DNA of 64,000 nt from Deltaproteobacteria bacterium. GTDB lineage: Bacteria > Desulfobacterota > Binatia > HRBIN30 > JACQVA1. Below the pieces are notes generated by a model. It was not told the origin of the DNA. It was given only the letters and a program-made list of their open reading frames with translations, and searched no databases. Numbering within the stretch: the first letter of the stretch is position 1; each line of letters opens with the position of its first letter. The stretch lies in the NCBI GenBank assembly GCA_016178705.1, contig JACOST010000008.1:1-64000 (forward strand). Direction: 5' to 3'. The position numbers were made by a program, and so were the translations under genes. Shown here piece by piece: positions 26,947 to 35,806 of the stretch.

Positions 26947-27058
26947 GAGTGCTCTCAGGCGGGTTGTCGTAACCTCATTGGCGATGGAGTTACGCTGGGA
27001 ACTCATGAACCCTTCCTGCTGGTCCCTCTTCGTGCCCTTCGTGTTCTTCGTGGTGAAG
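26906..27058. repeat. Inverted-repeat element B2 with short-word arms
   Basis: The left arm (26906-26938) is TTCACCACGAAGGCACGAAG then AGCACGAAGG. The inverted right arm (27025-27058) is CTCTTCGTGCCCTTCGTG then TTCTTCGTGGTGAA. The arms consist of CACGAAG words. The core at 26969-26993 (CCTCATTGGCGATGGAGTTAC) is the reverse complement of the core in B1. The left arm overlaps the start of the lipoprotein gene. Confidence 0.8.
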
Positions 27059-27093
27059 CTTCGTCTGATCAAGGCTTACGATGCTCCGCGGAC

Positions 27094-27519
27094 TCATCCG
27101 CGCACAAGCTGGGCGAAGTGCAGCACGAGTTCCGCCGCGGCGCGCAGGCGCTCGTCGACCCGCAGGCTCGCGCGTACGATCACGCTCGAGCCGAAGCGGC
27201 GGACCACCTGCGCCCGGACTCGGATGCGATCGCCCACCACCAGCGGCGGACGACAGCGGAAGCGATCGACCTTCGCCAGCGTCGCCGGCGCGTCGCGCTC
27301 GTCGGCGCGCGCCGCCGCCAGACCCGCGGCCTGCGCCATCATTTCCACGAGCAACATCGGCGGCAATACGCCGTCGGCATCGACGAAGGGATCCGTGCGG
27401 CTCACCAGTTTCTCGGCGACCGCAGTGTAGCCCGGGTCGATAGACAGCACGCGGTCGAGCAGGATGAACGGATAGCGGTGGGGCAGCGGCATTTCTTGAG
27501 GCTGGGATTCAGGACTCAT
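27094..27519 (-). CDS. FabZ-like 3-hydroxyacyl-ACP dehydratase (hotdog fold)
   Basis: A 141-residue single hotdog domain. The catalytic His is in PHRYPFILLDRV and the catalytic Glu in LPPMLLVEMMAQAAG, the FabZ/ApeI pattern. The second half (VVGDRIRVRAQVVRRFGSSVIVRASL) is the usual hotdog strand set. It is probably ACP-linked rather than part of the housekeeping fatty-acid pathway, because its neighbours are ACP, LolA and an MMPL exporter. It overlaps the LolA gene by four bases. Confidence 0.88.
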   Translation of the reverse strand: MSPESQPQEMPLPHRYPFILLDRVLSIDPGYTAVAEKLVSRTDPFVDADGVLPPMLLVEMMAQAAGLAAARADERDAPATLAKVDRFRCRPPLVVGDRIRVRAQVVRRFGSSVIVRASLRVDERLRAAAELVLHFAQLVRG

Positions 27520-28211
27520 TGGCGCTGCTCACTGCCGCCGGCCGATGATCCACTGGCGTCGAACGACGCGTCGGGCACATCGCGGTTGCGTTGGACGTTG
27601 CGCAAGGTGATGTCGAGCTGATCGCCGAACCCGTCTTCAAGCCGCAACTGTTGCGCCAACAGATCGGGGCCGCCGAAGTGAATCTCGATGGAGCGAAACA
27701 AGCGCTGCCATGCAGCCACGCGGGGTTTCAGCTTCACTTCGATGGTGTCCGCATCGGCTTGCCGCGCCGCCACTTCGAAACCTTCTTGCAGCGTCCGCGT
27801 CGAGCCGGTGAAGATGGCACCGAGTTGGGTAAACATGCCTGCAATCGGCGCCATCGCGATCGCTTGCTTCTCGCTCGCCGGCAAGTTCATCAGGCTCGGA
27901 ATGCTCACGTCCTTCCCATTGATCACGATCGTCGTCGGCTGCGGTTGGTCGACTTGCAGCCGGATACGGTCGGGCCGCTTGAACACGAACCGCCCGCTCG
28001 AGGTGAGCGGTTCGTCGAGCAGGCTGAGGTGTTTCACTTGAACGAAGTCGGCCTCGATCGTGCGTGTCTCTCGCTGCGCGGCTTCGATGGCACGCAGACA
28101 GGCTTCCGTCGAGGAACACTCCGCCAACGCGGGCGCGACGCCGGCAAGACTCGCCGCCAGTGTGACACACACCGCGGCGAGCCGGCTACGCGTGCGAGGC
28201 AGACGCGACAC
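27516..28211 (-). CDS. LolA-like outer-membrane lipoprotein carrier
   Basis: A 231-residue periplasmic protein with a signal peptide (RLAAVCVTLAASLAGVAPALA) and the LolA half-barrel: AAQRETRTIEADFVQVKHLSLLDEPLTSSG, GRFVFKRPDRIRLQV, then a long beta meander. LolA-like copies inside ACP/MMPL clusters are specialised carriers distinct from housekeeping LolA. The start overlaps the end of the ACP gene by 26 bases; a later start is possible, but the signal peptide fits this one. The C-terminal tail (SGSSAGGSEQRQ) is low complexity. Confidence 0.88.
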   Translation of the reverse strand: MSRLPRTRSRLAAVCVTLAASLAGVAPALAECSSTEACLRAIEAAQRETRTIEADFVQVKHLSLLDEPLTSSGRFVFKRPDRIRLQVDQPQPTTIVINGKDVSIPSLMNLPASEKQAIAMAPIAGMFTQLGAIFTGSTRTLQEGFEVAARQADADTIEVKLKPRVAAWQRLFRSIEIHFGGPDLLAQQLRLEDGFGDQLDITLRNVQRNRDVPDASFDASGSSAGGSEQRQ

Positions 28212-28467
28212 CTTGGTTCGCGAGGATGAAATCGGTCAGCGCGTTGATGGAGGCGAACGCGAGTTTGCCGACTTCTTCGTCGGGAATGCTGACGTGGAAA
28301 TGCTCTTCGACCAACACCACTAGTTCGAGGGCATCGATCGAATCGAGACCAAGCCCATCGACGAAGATCGGCTCGGCGTCCTGGATATCTTCCGGCCGCG
28401 TCTCCTCCAACTTCAGTCCTTCGACCAACAACCGTTTCAAGCGCTGCTTCAAATCATCACGATTCAA
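28186..28467 (-). CDS. Acyl carrier protein of the envelope cluster
   Basis: About 93 residues. The phosphopantetheine serine lies in GLGLDSIDALELVVLVEE and the acidic helix is present (FHVSIPDEEVGKLAFASI). A TTG at 28467 is used because AAGGAG stands 8 bases before it; a GTG at 28476 would place that ribosome site directly against the codon. It is the carrier for the FabZ-like dehydratase encoded two genes downstream. No ketosynthase or acyltransferase is in the window. Confidence 0.88.
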   Translation of the reverse strand: MNRDDLKQRLKRLLVEGLKLEETRPEDIQDAEPIFVDGLGLDSIDALELVVLVEEHFHVSIPDEEVGKLAFASINALTDFILANQGVASASHA

Positions 28468-28523
28468 CGGAGTCACTCCTTGCTGGGCGCCTTCTACACA
28501 TACGCTTCCACAAGGAGCAAGCG

Positions 28524-31226
28524 CTAGAACGCCTGCCGCGTGCCGAACAGAAACTGGACGTCGCCTGTTTTGCGCGAATCGTCGACGCGCGTGGCGACCT
28601 CCAGATACGCCACTGAAGGAAAGAATCCGAGGAACTCATAGACCGCGGCGAAGCCGGCGCCGACGCCCACGGCGAAGGCGCCGACATCGTACACGCGGCC
28701 GGCCGAGTTGTTCACGCGACCGCTGTCGGCGAACAGCCGCACTTGCCCGCGCCGCAGCACCAGCAGATCCAAGAGATTGAAGTCGATCTCTGGATAAATG
28801 TCCTGGCGCAACTCGGTGCGCACCAGCAAGAGGTTACGCGCGAGTTCATCCTCCACCCCAATGCCACGGATCGAGCGCGAACCGCCCAGACTGTAGAGGC
28901 CTTGATTCGGCACCCGACTCGATCCCAGCGGCTCGCTGAACCCGTTCAGCAGTTCCACCGCGGCGATGGTGCGGTGCGTCCACACCGGATGGGTACCGAC
29001 CATGCGCACGCCCCAGTCGACATAGTTGAAGTCGCTGCCGAGGCCTTGATCGAACCAGTCGGCGTACAATCGCACATGCCGCTCGTCGCTGGGATTGTCG
29101 TACGAGAACACGTTGGAGTAGTCGTAGCGCATCCCGAGCGAAGCGAGTTGGCCGGGCGTGCGCACGGCGGGCTGTCGCGCGTCGGTGAAGCCGCCGTTCA
29201 ACCACTGAAAGCCGTAGAACGCGTACACGTTGTGACGGTACAACGTCGCATCGATCGGTTCACCCCAATGCCAGCGTCCGCCGAAGGTAAGCGCGGTGCT
29301 GCGATTGGTGTAGGATGCCGCCAGCGCCAGGTCTTTGCGGTAGTCGTAGCGACCGCGGGCGACAACCAGGCCGGAGATGCCGAACTCGGTCGAGCTGACT
29401 TCCACCTCGGCGGTATCAAGGACGACCTGCGGAGTCGGCGGGCAGGCGTTGTCGTCGCGCCGGTCTTCGAGGAGTTTGCGATCGGGATCGATTGTCGCCT
29501 GCCACATGCGCTCCAGCGTTTCCGCACTGAGCTGCACGCGCTCGCCGCGTCCATCCCAACGCAGATCGACGTCACGACCGCCGACACTGCGCAAGCGCAC
29601 CGTGACCGGTTCGGTGATCGATCGCGACGCATCGCGGCGAATCGTGAGCGTGTGGCGCAAGTGATCCGACTCGCGCTGGTTCAGATCAACCGCCTCGAAG
29701 CGATAGTTGAGTGCGGGATACGGTTGCAGCCATTGATCGGTCACGTCGTTCACGTCGCCCTCGCGCGCAACGCAGTGGCGAAACGGTGTGGGCGCGGTGG
29801 CACAGCGATCGATCGCCGCATCGAATTCAGTCTGACCCATGCTTTCGCGCAGCTTGCCAAAGATGACGTGCCCAGGCGGCCGCGTGGTGTTGAACGTGGC
29901 GATCTCGGCATGCATCGGGTCTACGACGCGCGCGCGTTCGAAGAACGTCTCGACGAAGGGAATCTTCGGAACCGTCTCGAAGCGATCGACGATGGCGAAA
30001 ATATTGAACAGCTCGATCCATTGCTGCACGCTGCGGGTGTCCGGGTGCGCCTGCGCGGCGTAGCGGCGCGCCAGTTCGTGCGCCAGACCCTCGCTCACCC
30101 ACCAGTAGTCGCCGGGGGGCTCGACGGCTGCGAGATGATCGCGTAGCAGTTCGGTGTACAGCGCTTGCGCCAGTTGGAGTTGGTGAAACGGACGCAGGAG
30201 CCAATTCACCTTGAGTGCGCGATCGGAAACCAACGCCATGCCCTCGCCGTTGGCGGTGAGATTCAACCGCAGCGGCACTTCGACCACGGTGATCTCGTCG
30301 GGCGGCGTGAGTTGGGCTGGACGCTTTGCGACGATGTCCCGCAGCGTGCTCATCATGATCGCGGTGATCGTCGGCTCGAAGGTGTCGCGGCGGGCGCGGC
30401 GTTCCGGCTGATGGAGAAACACGATGCGCGTGCCATCGACACGGGTCTCATCGCGCAACAACTGGGGCGCGGCGACGAGCGAGAGGTAGTGAGCGTCGAC
30501 ACTCGCTTGCACCGACTGCCCGCGAACGAACGATCGGCCGTTGAGAACAACATCGCGTTCGATGTCGTTGCTCAACTGAACCTCGAAATGTGCGAGCGGC
30601 GGTGGGCCAGCAAGGTTCCAGGTGCCGTCGGCATTTGCCGCCGCCAAGTACGGGTACCAGCCGCCGTTGAGCGTGAGTTGCTGCTCGAACTCGCCGAAGC
30701 TGCCAAAGCGGTGCGGCACCTCGGTGCGAAAATTCAGCGTCAGTCTCGCGACCTCGCCTGGCGGCAGCGGCGGCATGACCACCCGCACCAGCGCGCCGTC
30801 CGGCACGCCCGGCTCGCGGAGCGTTTCGGTGGGAAGAACGGCATCGCCAAGTCGAACGTCGCGGATCTCCATCCGTCCCGCATCAAACTCTAGCTCCGGG
30901 TACACGAACTGTCGGTTGAAGTCGTTGATGCCGGCATCCGGCTCGGCAAAGCGGTTGGCAAACCGCACGAACACCGCCTCATCGAGAACGCGATTGCTGG
31001 CGTTCGTGAACGATACCGCGATCGTGCCTTCGATCCGGTTGGCGGAGATTGCAGCGCGCAGTCGGTAGATTGGAATCGGCGGCGCGAGTTCACCGCCCGC
31101 CGCCGATGGCAATGCGAACAGCGCCAGTACAGCGATCACACCGGCCAGACCAACTCCGCGGCCACGCTCCCAAGCTCTATCCAGCGACGCGGGCACGGCG
31201 CCCGGTTCAGTGATGTGCAACGCCAC
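28524..31226 (-). CDS. Fusion of a degenerate M1-peptidase-like domain with an Omp85-type beta-barrel
   Basis: A 900-residue exported protein (signal segment about 27-44). Residues 50-450 look like an M1 aminopeptidase: an N-terminal beta domain, GEGMALVSDRALKVN (compare GAMEN regions), and the third-ligand-type motif WVSEGLA with E379. Where HExxH should stand there is FHQLQLAQAL, so zinc binding and catalysis are doubtful. From about 580 to the end it is an Omp85/BamA-like barrel with the hallmark GLYSLGGSRSIRGIG, VRLFADSGRV and a C-terminal Phe. GTG start. It could be a secretion or assembly pore for the product of this cluster. Confidence 0.75.
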   Translation of the reverse strand: MALHITEPGAVPASLDRAWERGRGVGLAGVIAVLALFALPSAAGGELAPPIPIYRLRAAISANRIEGTIAVSFTNASNRVLDEAVFVRFANRFAEPDAGINDFNRQFVYPELEFDAGRMEIRDVRLGDAVLPTETLREPGVPDGALVRVVMPPLPPGEVARLTLNFRTEVPHRFGSFGEFEQQLTLNGGWYPYLAAANADGTWNLAGPPPLAHFEVQLSNDIERDVVLNGRSFVRGQSVQASVDAHYLSLVAAPQLLRDETRVDGTRIVFLHQPERRARRDTFEPTITAIMMSTLRDIVAKRPAQLTPPDEITVVEVPLRLNLTANGEGMALVSDRALKVNWLLRPFHQLQLAQALYTELLRDHLAAVEPPGDYWWVSEGLAHELARRYAAQAHPDTRSVQQWIELFNIFAIVDRFETVPKIPFVETFFERARVVDPMHAEIATFNTTRPPGHVIFGKLRESMGQTEFDAAIDRCATAPTPFRHCVAREGDVNDVTDQWLQPYPALNYRFEAVDLNQRESDHLRHTLTIRRDASRSITEPVTVRLRSVGGRDVDLRWDGRGERVQLSAETLERMWQATIDPDRKLLEDRRDDNACPPTPQVVLDTAEVEVSSTEFGISGLVVARGRYDYRKDLALAASYTNRSTALTFGGRWHWGEPIDATLYRHNVYAFYGFQWLNGGFTDARQPAVRTPGQLASLGMRYDYSNVFSYDNPSDERHVRLYADWFDQGLGSDFNYVDWGVRMVGTHPVWTHRTIAAVELLNGFSEPLGSSRVPNQGLYSLGGSRSIRGIGVEDELARNLLLVRTELRQDIYPEIDFNLLDLLVLRRGQVRLFADSGRVNNSAGRVYDVGAFAVGVGAGFAAVYEFLGFFPSVAYLEVATRVDDSRKTGDVQFLFGTRQAF

Positions 31227-31266
31227 GCTCGTGTTCCGTTTCAGAAGATCGCAGAATATTTCATCA

Positions 31267-31342
31267 CCTCACCCCAACCCTCTCCTGGCAGGAGAGGGAG
31301 CAAGAAGGTTCCCTCTCCCCCAGGGAGAGGGTTAGGGTGAGG
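31267..31342. repeat. Palindromic repeat, element-A-like (divergent copy 3)
   Basis: CCTCACCCCAACCCTCTCC and its inverted partner GGAGAGGGTTAGGGTGAGG enclose CAGGAGAGGGAGCAAGAAGG and TTCCCTCTCCC. The architecture and end words (CCAACCCTCTCC type) resemble element A at 4113 and 7316, but the sequence differs. It sits between two same-strand genes of the envelope cluster. Confidence 0.85.
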
Positions 31343-31408
31343 GGGAAAGATGTAGCGAAGCGTCTTGTTGAACCGGCCCTTCACTCATCGACCTTACGAT
31401 TCAGGACG

Positions 31409-32179
31409 CTAGCGAGCCAAGTACTCCGGCGCGAACATCGCATCGGGCAGCTCGACGTTGTACTTCACATCGGTGACTTCCAGACGCGACTCGGTGTGCT
31501 CGACCAGATCCTTCATGCGCTGATCGCGCAGCGTCCAGTAGCCGTCGACCTTCTCCACCTTCTCTACTGTCCACACCTTGAGCAGCGTTCCCTTCTCGTC
31601 GAGGAAGAGGCGCTTGAGGACCAACGAGTCGGTTGGATCAATGGCCAAGACGGTCTTCGCATAGAGCGCGCTCGCCGGCGCCTTAGGCACGCTCTCGATC
31701 AACGTGCAGTGACGGCGGCCAACGTCATCGTGCCCGACGACCGTGTACGTGAAGGCCTGGAGTTGCGGCTCGACGAGATCGGCGACGTAGAAGCTCGATC
31801 CGAGAAACGAGTGCTTGCGCACCTCGTCGGCGATCTGGATGACTCGACGCACGTTGGCGATGCGGAGAAATTGTTCCGAGCGCGCGTCCGGATGTTCGAG
31901 AAACAAGAAGCGCATCCCTTGCAAATCGATCGGCGCCACGACTTCGAGATAGCTGGCGCGAGTGCCGTCGATGACTTTGCTGCTGAGGCGGACTTCGCGT
32001 GGCGCGCCGCGATCGACGGAGACCTTCAGCGTCGCCACGAAGGGCACGCGCGGCAAGGCGTCGAGGGCCGCTTTGACGAGATCACGCGCTTGATCCGCGC
32101 CGGCGCGACCCGGAGCGAACAGCACCAGTACGCCGAGCACGGCGACTGGGACGACGGGCAAACGAAGACGGCGAAGCAT
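31409..32179 (-). CDS. Outer-membrane lipoprotein-sorting-like protein (LolA_like family)
   Basis: A 256-residue periplasmic protein with a signal peptide (MLRRLRLPVVPVAVLGVLVLF...GRAGA). Motifs of the LolA-like family that accompanies RND/MMPL exporters are visible: FLFLEHPDARSEQFLRI, RKHSFLGSSFYVADLVEP, AIDPTDSLVLKRLFLDEKG and DYxxEL-like VKYNVELPDAMF near the end. The ATG at 32179 is preferred over a TTG at 32212. It probably hands lipid from the exporter towards the outer membrane. It is the most upstream gene of the cluster. Confidence 0.85.
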   Translation of the reverse strand: MLRRLRLPVVPVAVLGVLVLFAPGRAGADQARDLVKAALDALPRVPFVATLKVSVDRGAPREVRLSSKVIDGTRASYLEVVAPIDLQGMRFLFLEHPDARSEQFLRIANVRRVIQIADEVRKHSFLGSSFYVADLVEPQLQAFTYTVVGHDDVGRRHCTLIESVPKAPASALYAKTVLAIDPTDSLVLKRLFLDEKGTLLKVWTVEKVEKVDGYWTLRDQRMKDLVEHTESRLEVTDVKYNVELPDAMFAPEYLAR

Positions 32180-32264
32180 CTCGCTGCGCCGTGTATCGGA
32201 TTTCGACCGCAAACACTACGGCGCGATGAGTATCCAATCGCTCTGGAGGCTGCGGAAAAGAGAA

Positions 32265-32341
32265 GGCGGGCGAGACGCCCGCCCTACCGAAGATTTCGGA
32301 AGTTCGAAACAGCCCCGGTGGCGCAGGCGTCCCGCCTGCGC
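32265..32341. terminator. Two adjacent hairpins after the 32341-32685 gene
   Basis: GGCGGGCG-aga-CGCCCGCC (32265-32283, 8-bp stem) and GCGCAGGCG-tcc-CGCCTGCGC (32321-32341, 9-bp stem) stand between two minus-strand genes. Such paired GC-rich hairpins, without T-runs, may end the upstream transcript. They also look like copies of dispersed intergenic repeats. Confidence 0.45.
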
Positions 32342-32685
32342 TAGCGCCGACCGCCGCGTCCGCGTTGTTGTGGCCGGTACGACTGCATGCCCTCGCCCTT
32401 CTGATGTTCGAGCTTGGTGCTGAAGATGAAACCGGTTTCCGCCCACATCTGATCGCGCGTGCGCTTCAACGCGCTGCGCAGGCGGTTGCGACGCATCAGG
32501 TCGGTCTGCGCCGCGATCAGCTCCGCCTCGGCAATCCCGAGCGAGCCGGATCGCTTCTCGCACGACAAGTGCACCATCACCCCCGGGTGATCGGAGTCAG
32601 CACGAGGCTCAACCAGCAGCAGGGTCTTCTTGTCGATACCGCGCATCAAAGTGGTTAGCAGATTTTGAATTTCAGACATCGTCAT
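32341..32685 (-). CDS. Small basic protein, unknown function
   Basis: 114 residues; I do not recognise the family. The N-terminal half is compact (MSEIQNLLTTLMRGIDKKTLLLV, HPGVMVHLSCEKRSGSLGIAEAEL), the middle is a basic helix (RRNRLRSALKRTRDQMW), and the tail is RGRGGRR-type low complexity typical of nucleic-acid binding. GGAGG stands 7 bases before the ATG, a strong sign that the gene is real. The basic helix and RG-rich tail suggest RNA or DNA contact; this is inference only. Confidence 0.65.
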   Translation of the reverse strand: MTMSEIQNLLTTLMRGIDKKTLLLVEPRADSDHPGVMVHLSCEKRSGSLGIAEAELIAAQTDLMRRNRLRSALKRTRDQMWAETGFIFSTKLEHQKGEGMQSYRPQQRGRGGRR

Positions 32686-32876
32686 GGGCCGTCCTCCACC
32701 GAGGGCGCGTGAGATTCGTCAGACGACCACGCCTCGATAGACGCTGGGAAGGCGACGTGCGCTCGGGTGTCGTAGTCTACAGGGACCACCCGCCAAGTCA
32801 AATTTGGTCGCCGCAGGTGCCGCGCCCGAGGCATTGGTGCACGGTTGTCTTCCCTATTTCTAATGATGCGCGGCGC

Positions 32877-33314
32877 TCAGCCGGGCTTTCCAAAATCCCG
32901 GCTAAACCAACGCTCAGGCCGGATGCGAATGACGACTTCGTTCGTGGCGCCATTGGGTCGGGTCGCGTCGAGGTAGCCGTTGGCGACATCCGCGCCTAGA
33001 TACTTGTGAGTGATCGGCCGCAAGTCACGATCGACGCTAGCGGGCGCGACCGAGACCACGCGGCCTTCGACGCTCACATACTTCGGCGGCAGGTCTTCTG
33101 TTTGCACCAAGAACGAGACCGGCGTGCCGGTCGCGATCAGGCGCGCCTTGCGGGTTTCGGGCCGCGTCACGATGACAATCTCGCCGCCGGGCTCATAGAC
33201 GTACCACAGCGGTGTCGTGAGCGGTGCGCGGCCGGGTCGGCTGACGCTCAAGATGCCCACGTGAATGGCTGCGAGAAACTGTTCGCGCTCCTCGCGCGTC
33301 ATCGGTGCTGGCAC
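32877..33314 (-). CDS. Pyridoxamine 5'-phosphate oxidase-like (split-barrel flavin) protein
   Basis: A 145-residue FMN/F420-type split barrel: MTREEREQFLAAIHVGILSVSRPGRAPLTTPLWYVYEPGG, then EIVIVTRPETRKARLIATGTPVSFLVQ and PKYVSVEGRVVSV. The pattern is that of the PNPOx-like/F420-dependent oxidoreductases of about 140 residues. Cofactor choice cannot be decided by eye. Single gene, divergent from the SnoaL-like gene. Confidence 0.85.
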   Translation of the reverse strand: MPAPMTREEREQFLAAIHVGILSVSRPGRAPLTTPLWYVYEPGGEIVIVTRPETRKARLIATGTPVSFLVQTEDLPPKYVSVEGRVVSVAPASVDRDLRPITHKYLGADVANGYLDATRPNGATNEVVIRIRPERWFSRDFGKPG

Positions 33315-33498
33315 GGCAGTGTCCTTTCTTTGTCGAAGCGCCTCGCAATTTTCGGCGTCTGGCTATCACCGGCAGTTGTCGCGAGCAATTGGCGGCGCAA
33401 TGCGCGACCCCTCCTTCCGCCGTTGGCGCTTGGAAAGCCTGTCAGCTCGATGCTAAGAGCAGCCGCGGTAACCGACTCGAGAGAGGAGCACTCACGCC

Positions 33499-33939
33499 AT
33501 GGCAGAAGCGAGCAGCAACCTGCGCATCCTCGGCAAGTACAGCGCGCGCATGTTGGCGGGAGACTACGACGCCGTGCGCGAGCATTTCGCCGCGGAGTTC
33601 GCCAGCCACGTCGCCGAACGCGTCAACCCCGCCGTGATGGGAACCGACATCCGTGCCCACGAGGAGGAGTTCTGGGAGCAGACCCGCCAGGCGTTCCCCG
33701 ATCGCGAGTTCCACATCAACTTGCTGATCGAATCCGGCGACCTCGTGGTGTCGAACTGGACGCTGACCGGCACGCATAGCGGCGGCAATTACTACGACGT
33801 TCCGCCCTCCGGAGAGCGGGTCGCGATCAACGGCACGGCGATCCTTCGCTTCAAAGACAGCAAAGTCGTCGAGCATTGGGGCGGACCGCATTGCATGCGC
33901 GGCGTCGGCCTCACTCGCGGCGTCGACCTCAATCGCTGA
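33499..33939 (+). CDS. SnoaL-like ester cyclase-family protein
   Basis: 146 residues of the SnoaL-like fold: YSARMLAGDYDAVREHFAAEFASHV, EEEFWEQTRQAFPDREFHINLLIESGDLVVSNWTLTGTHSG and INGTAILRFKDSKVVEHWGG. The DxxF and His/Asp pattern of the ester-cyclase branch is present. GAGAGGAG precedes the ATG. The Baeyer-Villiger monooxygenase starts 25 bases downstream on the same strand, so the pair is probably co-transcribed and acts on the same small hydrophobic substrate. Confidence 0.85.
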   Translation: MAEASSNLRILGKYSARMLAGDYDAVREHFAAEFASHVAERVNPAVMGTDIRAHEEEFWEQTRQAFPDREFHINLLIESGDLVVSNWTLTGTHSGGNYYDVPPSGERVAINGTAILRFKDSKVVEHWGGPHCMRGVGLTRGVDLNR

Positions 33940-33964
33940 ATAGATCCCGGGCGGTTCTCCTGCA

Positions 33965-35782
33965 ATGACCGAACCTGCACCCGCGCTCGAACCAGCCGAC
34001 CTCGGATTCGATCCCGACGGGCTACGCGCGAAATATCGCGCCGAGCGCGACAAGCGGCTGCGCGCCGACGGCAACAACCAGTACCTCGAGGTCAAGGGCG
34101 CCCTCGCCCACTTTGTGGACGATCCCTACGTCGCGCCGGGATTCACGCGCGCGCCGCTGACGGATGAGGTCGAGGTGGTGGTGATTGGCGGCGGCTTCGG
34201 CGGGCTGCTGGCCGCTGCGCGCCTGCGTGAGGCCGGCATCGCGGATGTCCGCATCATCGAGCGGGCCGGCGACTTCGGTGGCACCTGGTACTGGAACCGC
34301 TACCCCGGCGCGATGTGCGACGTCGAGTCGTACATCTATCTGCCGTTGCTCGAAGAACTCGACTACGTGCCCAGCGAGAAGTATGCGCGCGCGCCCGAGA
34401 TCCTGGCCCATAGCCAGGCGATCGGCCGGAAGTATGATCTCTATCGCCGCGCGTGCTTCCAAACCGAAGTGACCGAGATGCGCTGGGACGCCGACAGCGC
34501 GCGCTGGATCGTTGCGACGAATCGCGGCGATCGCATGAAGGCGCATTACGTCGTGATGTCGAACGGGCCGCTCAATCGACCCAAGCTGCCCGGCATTCCG
34601 GGGATCGAGTCCTTCGCGGGCCACTCGTTCCACACCAGCCGGTGGGACTACGCGTACACCGGCGGCGATTCCACCGGTAACCTGACGGGGCTACGCGGCA
34701 AGCGCGTCGGCATCATCGGCACCGGCGCGACGGCGGTGCAGTGCGTGCCGCATCTGGGCGCCGCGGCGGAGCATCTCTACGTCTTCCAACGCACCCCGTC
34801 GTCGATCGACGTGCGCGCCAACCACCCCACCGACCCCGAATGGGCGAAGAGCCTGAACTCCGGTTGGCATCAGCAGCGGATGGACAACTTCAACATCCTC
34901 GTCAGCGGCGGATTCCAGGAAGAAGATCTGGTCAGCGACGGCTGGACCGACATCATCCGCAAGCTCCTCGTCATGGTGCGAAAGGATGAGGGCGGCGCCG
35001 TCTCCCGCGACGGCATCGGGAAGACCATGGAGCTGGCGGACTTCCAGAAGATGGAGCAGGTCCGCGCCCGCGTCGACTCGATTGTCCGCGACCAGCAGAC
35101 TGCGGAATCGCTCAAGCCCTATTATCGGCAGTTCTGCAAACGACCGTGCTTTCACGACGAGTACCTCGATACATTCAACCGGCCCAACGTCACGCTCGTC
35201 GACACCAACGGCAAAGGCGTCGAGCGGGTCACGGCGAAGGGTGTGGTCTTCGACGGCGTGGAGTACGAACTCGATTGCCTGATCTACGCCACCGGCTTCG
35301 AAGTCGGGACGGACTACACGCGTCGCGCCGGCTACGAGTTATTCGGGCGAGACGGACTGAGCCTGACTGAAAAATGGGCGAGCGGTGTCGCGACGCTCCA
35401 CGGCATGCACACGCGCGGCTTCCCGAATTGTTTCATCATGGGGCCGCAGCAGACCGGCTTCACCGTCAACTATCCGCACATGCTGAACGAGCAGAGCAAG
35501 CACATCACCTACATCGTCAAGCACACCATCGACAACGGGGTACGCACGGTCGAGGTCTCGGAGGAAGCCGAGAAGGAGTGGGTCGACACCATCATCCAGC
35601 TCGCCGTCCTCGCCCAGGAATTTCTGGAGAACTGCACGCCAGGCTACTACAACAACGAAGGCAAGCCAGGCGAGCGCGCCGGTCAGAATGGTTTCTACGG
35701 CGGCGGTTCGGTGGAATTCTTCCGCATCCTACACGAGTGGCGCGCCGCGGGCGGGCTCAAGGGGCTTGATCTCGGCGATTGA
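33965..35782 (+). CDS. Baeyer-Villiger-type flavin monooxygenase
   Basis: A 605-residue NADPH/FAD enzyme that converts ketones to esters or lactones. The FAD Rossmann motif is [17 protein letters not shown] (GGGFGG at 75-80), the class fingerprint is [13 protein letters not shown] at about 215, and the NADPH Rossmann motif is [11 protein letters not shown]. ATGxE-like [12 protein letters not shown] is also present. The N-terminal extension of about 65 residues is usual for the larger BVMOs. A degraded copy of its last 140 bases lies downstream at 36461, on the other side of a toxin-antitoxin pair. Confidence 0.95.
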   Translation: MTEPAPALEPADLGFDPDGLRAKYRAERDKRLRADGNNQYLEVKGALAHFVDDPYVAPGFTRAPLTDEVEVVVIGGGFGGLLAAARLREAGIADVRIIERAGDFGGTWYWNRYPGAMCDVESYIYLPLLEELDYVPSEKYARAPEILAHSQAIGRKYDLYRRACFQTEVTEMRWDADSARWIVATNRGDRMKAHYVVMSNGPLNRPKLPGIPGIESFAGHSFHTSRWDYAYTGGDSTGNLTGLRGKRVGIIGTGATAVQCVPHLGAAAEHLYVFQRTPSSIDVRANHPTDPEWAKSLNSGWHQQRMDNFNILVSGGFQEEDLVSDGWTDIIRKLLVMVRKDEGGAVSRDGIGKTMELADFQKMEQVRARVDSIVRDQQTAESLKPYYRQFCKRPCFHDEYLDTFNRPNVTLVDTNGKGVERVTAKGVVFDGVEYELDCLIYATGFEVGTDYTRRAGYELFGRDGLSLTEKWASGVATLHGMHTRGFPNCFIMGPQQTGFTVNYPHMLNEQSKHITYIVKHTIDNGVRTVEVSEEAEKEWVDTIIQLAVLAQEFLENCTPGYYNNEGKPGERAGQNGFYGGGSVEFFRILHEWRAAGGLKGLDLGD

Positions 35783-35806
35783 GGCGCTCGACGACCGCCT
35801 GTGATT

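Noticed and set aside
26947-27072. N-terminal extension FTTKNTKGTK of the LolB-like lipoprotein
   Set aside because: This is the translation of the CACGAAG repeat arm and core of element B2, not a conserved protein region.
28743-30146. A 467-codon plus-strand open frame
   Set aside because: Antisense to the M1/Omp85 fusion gene; no recognisable motif, no ribosome site.
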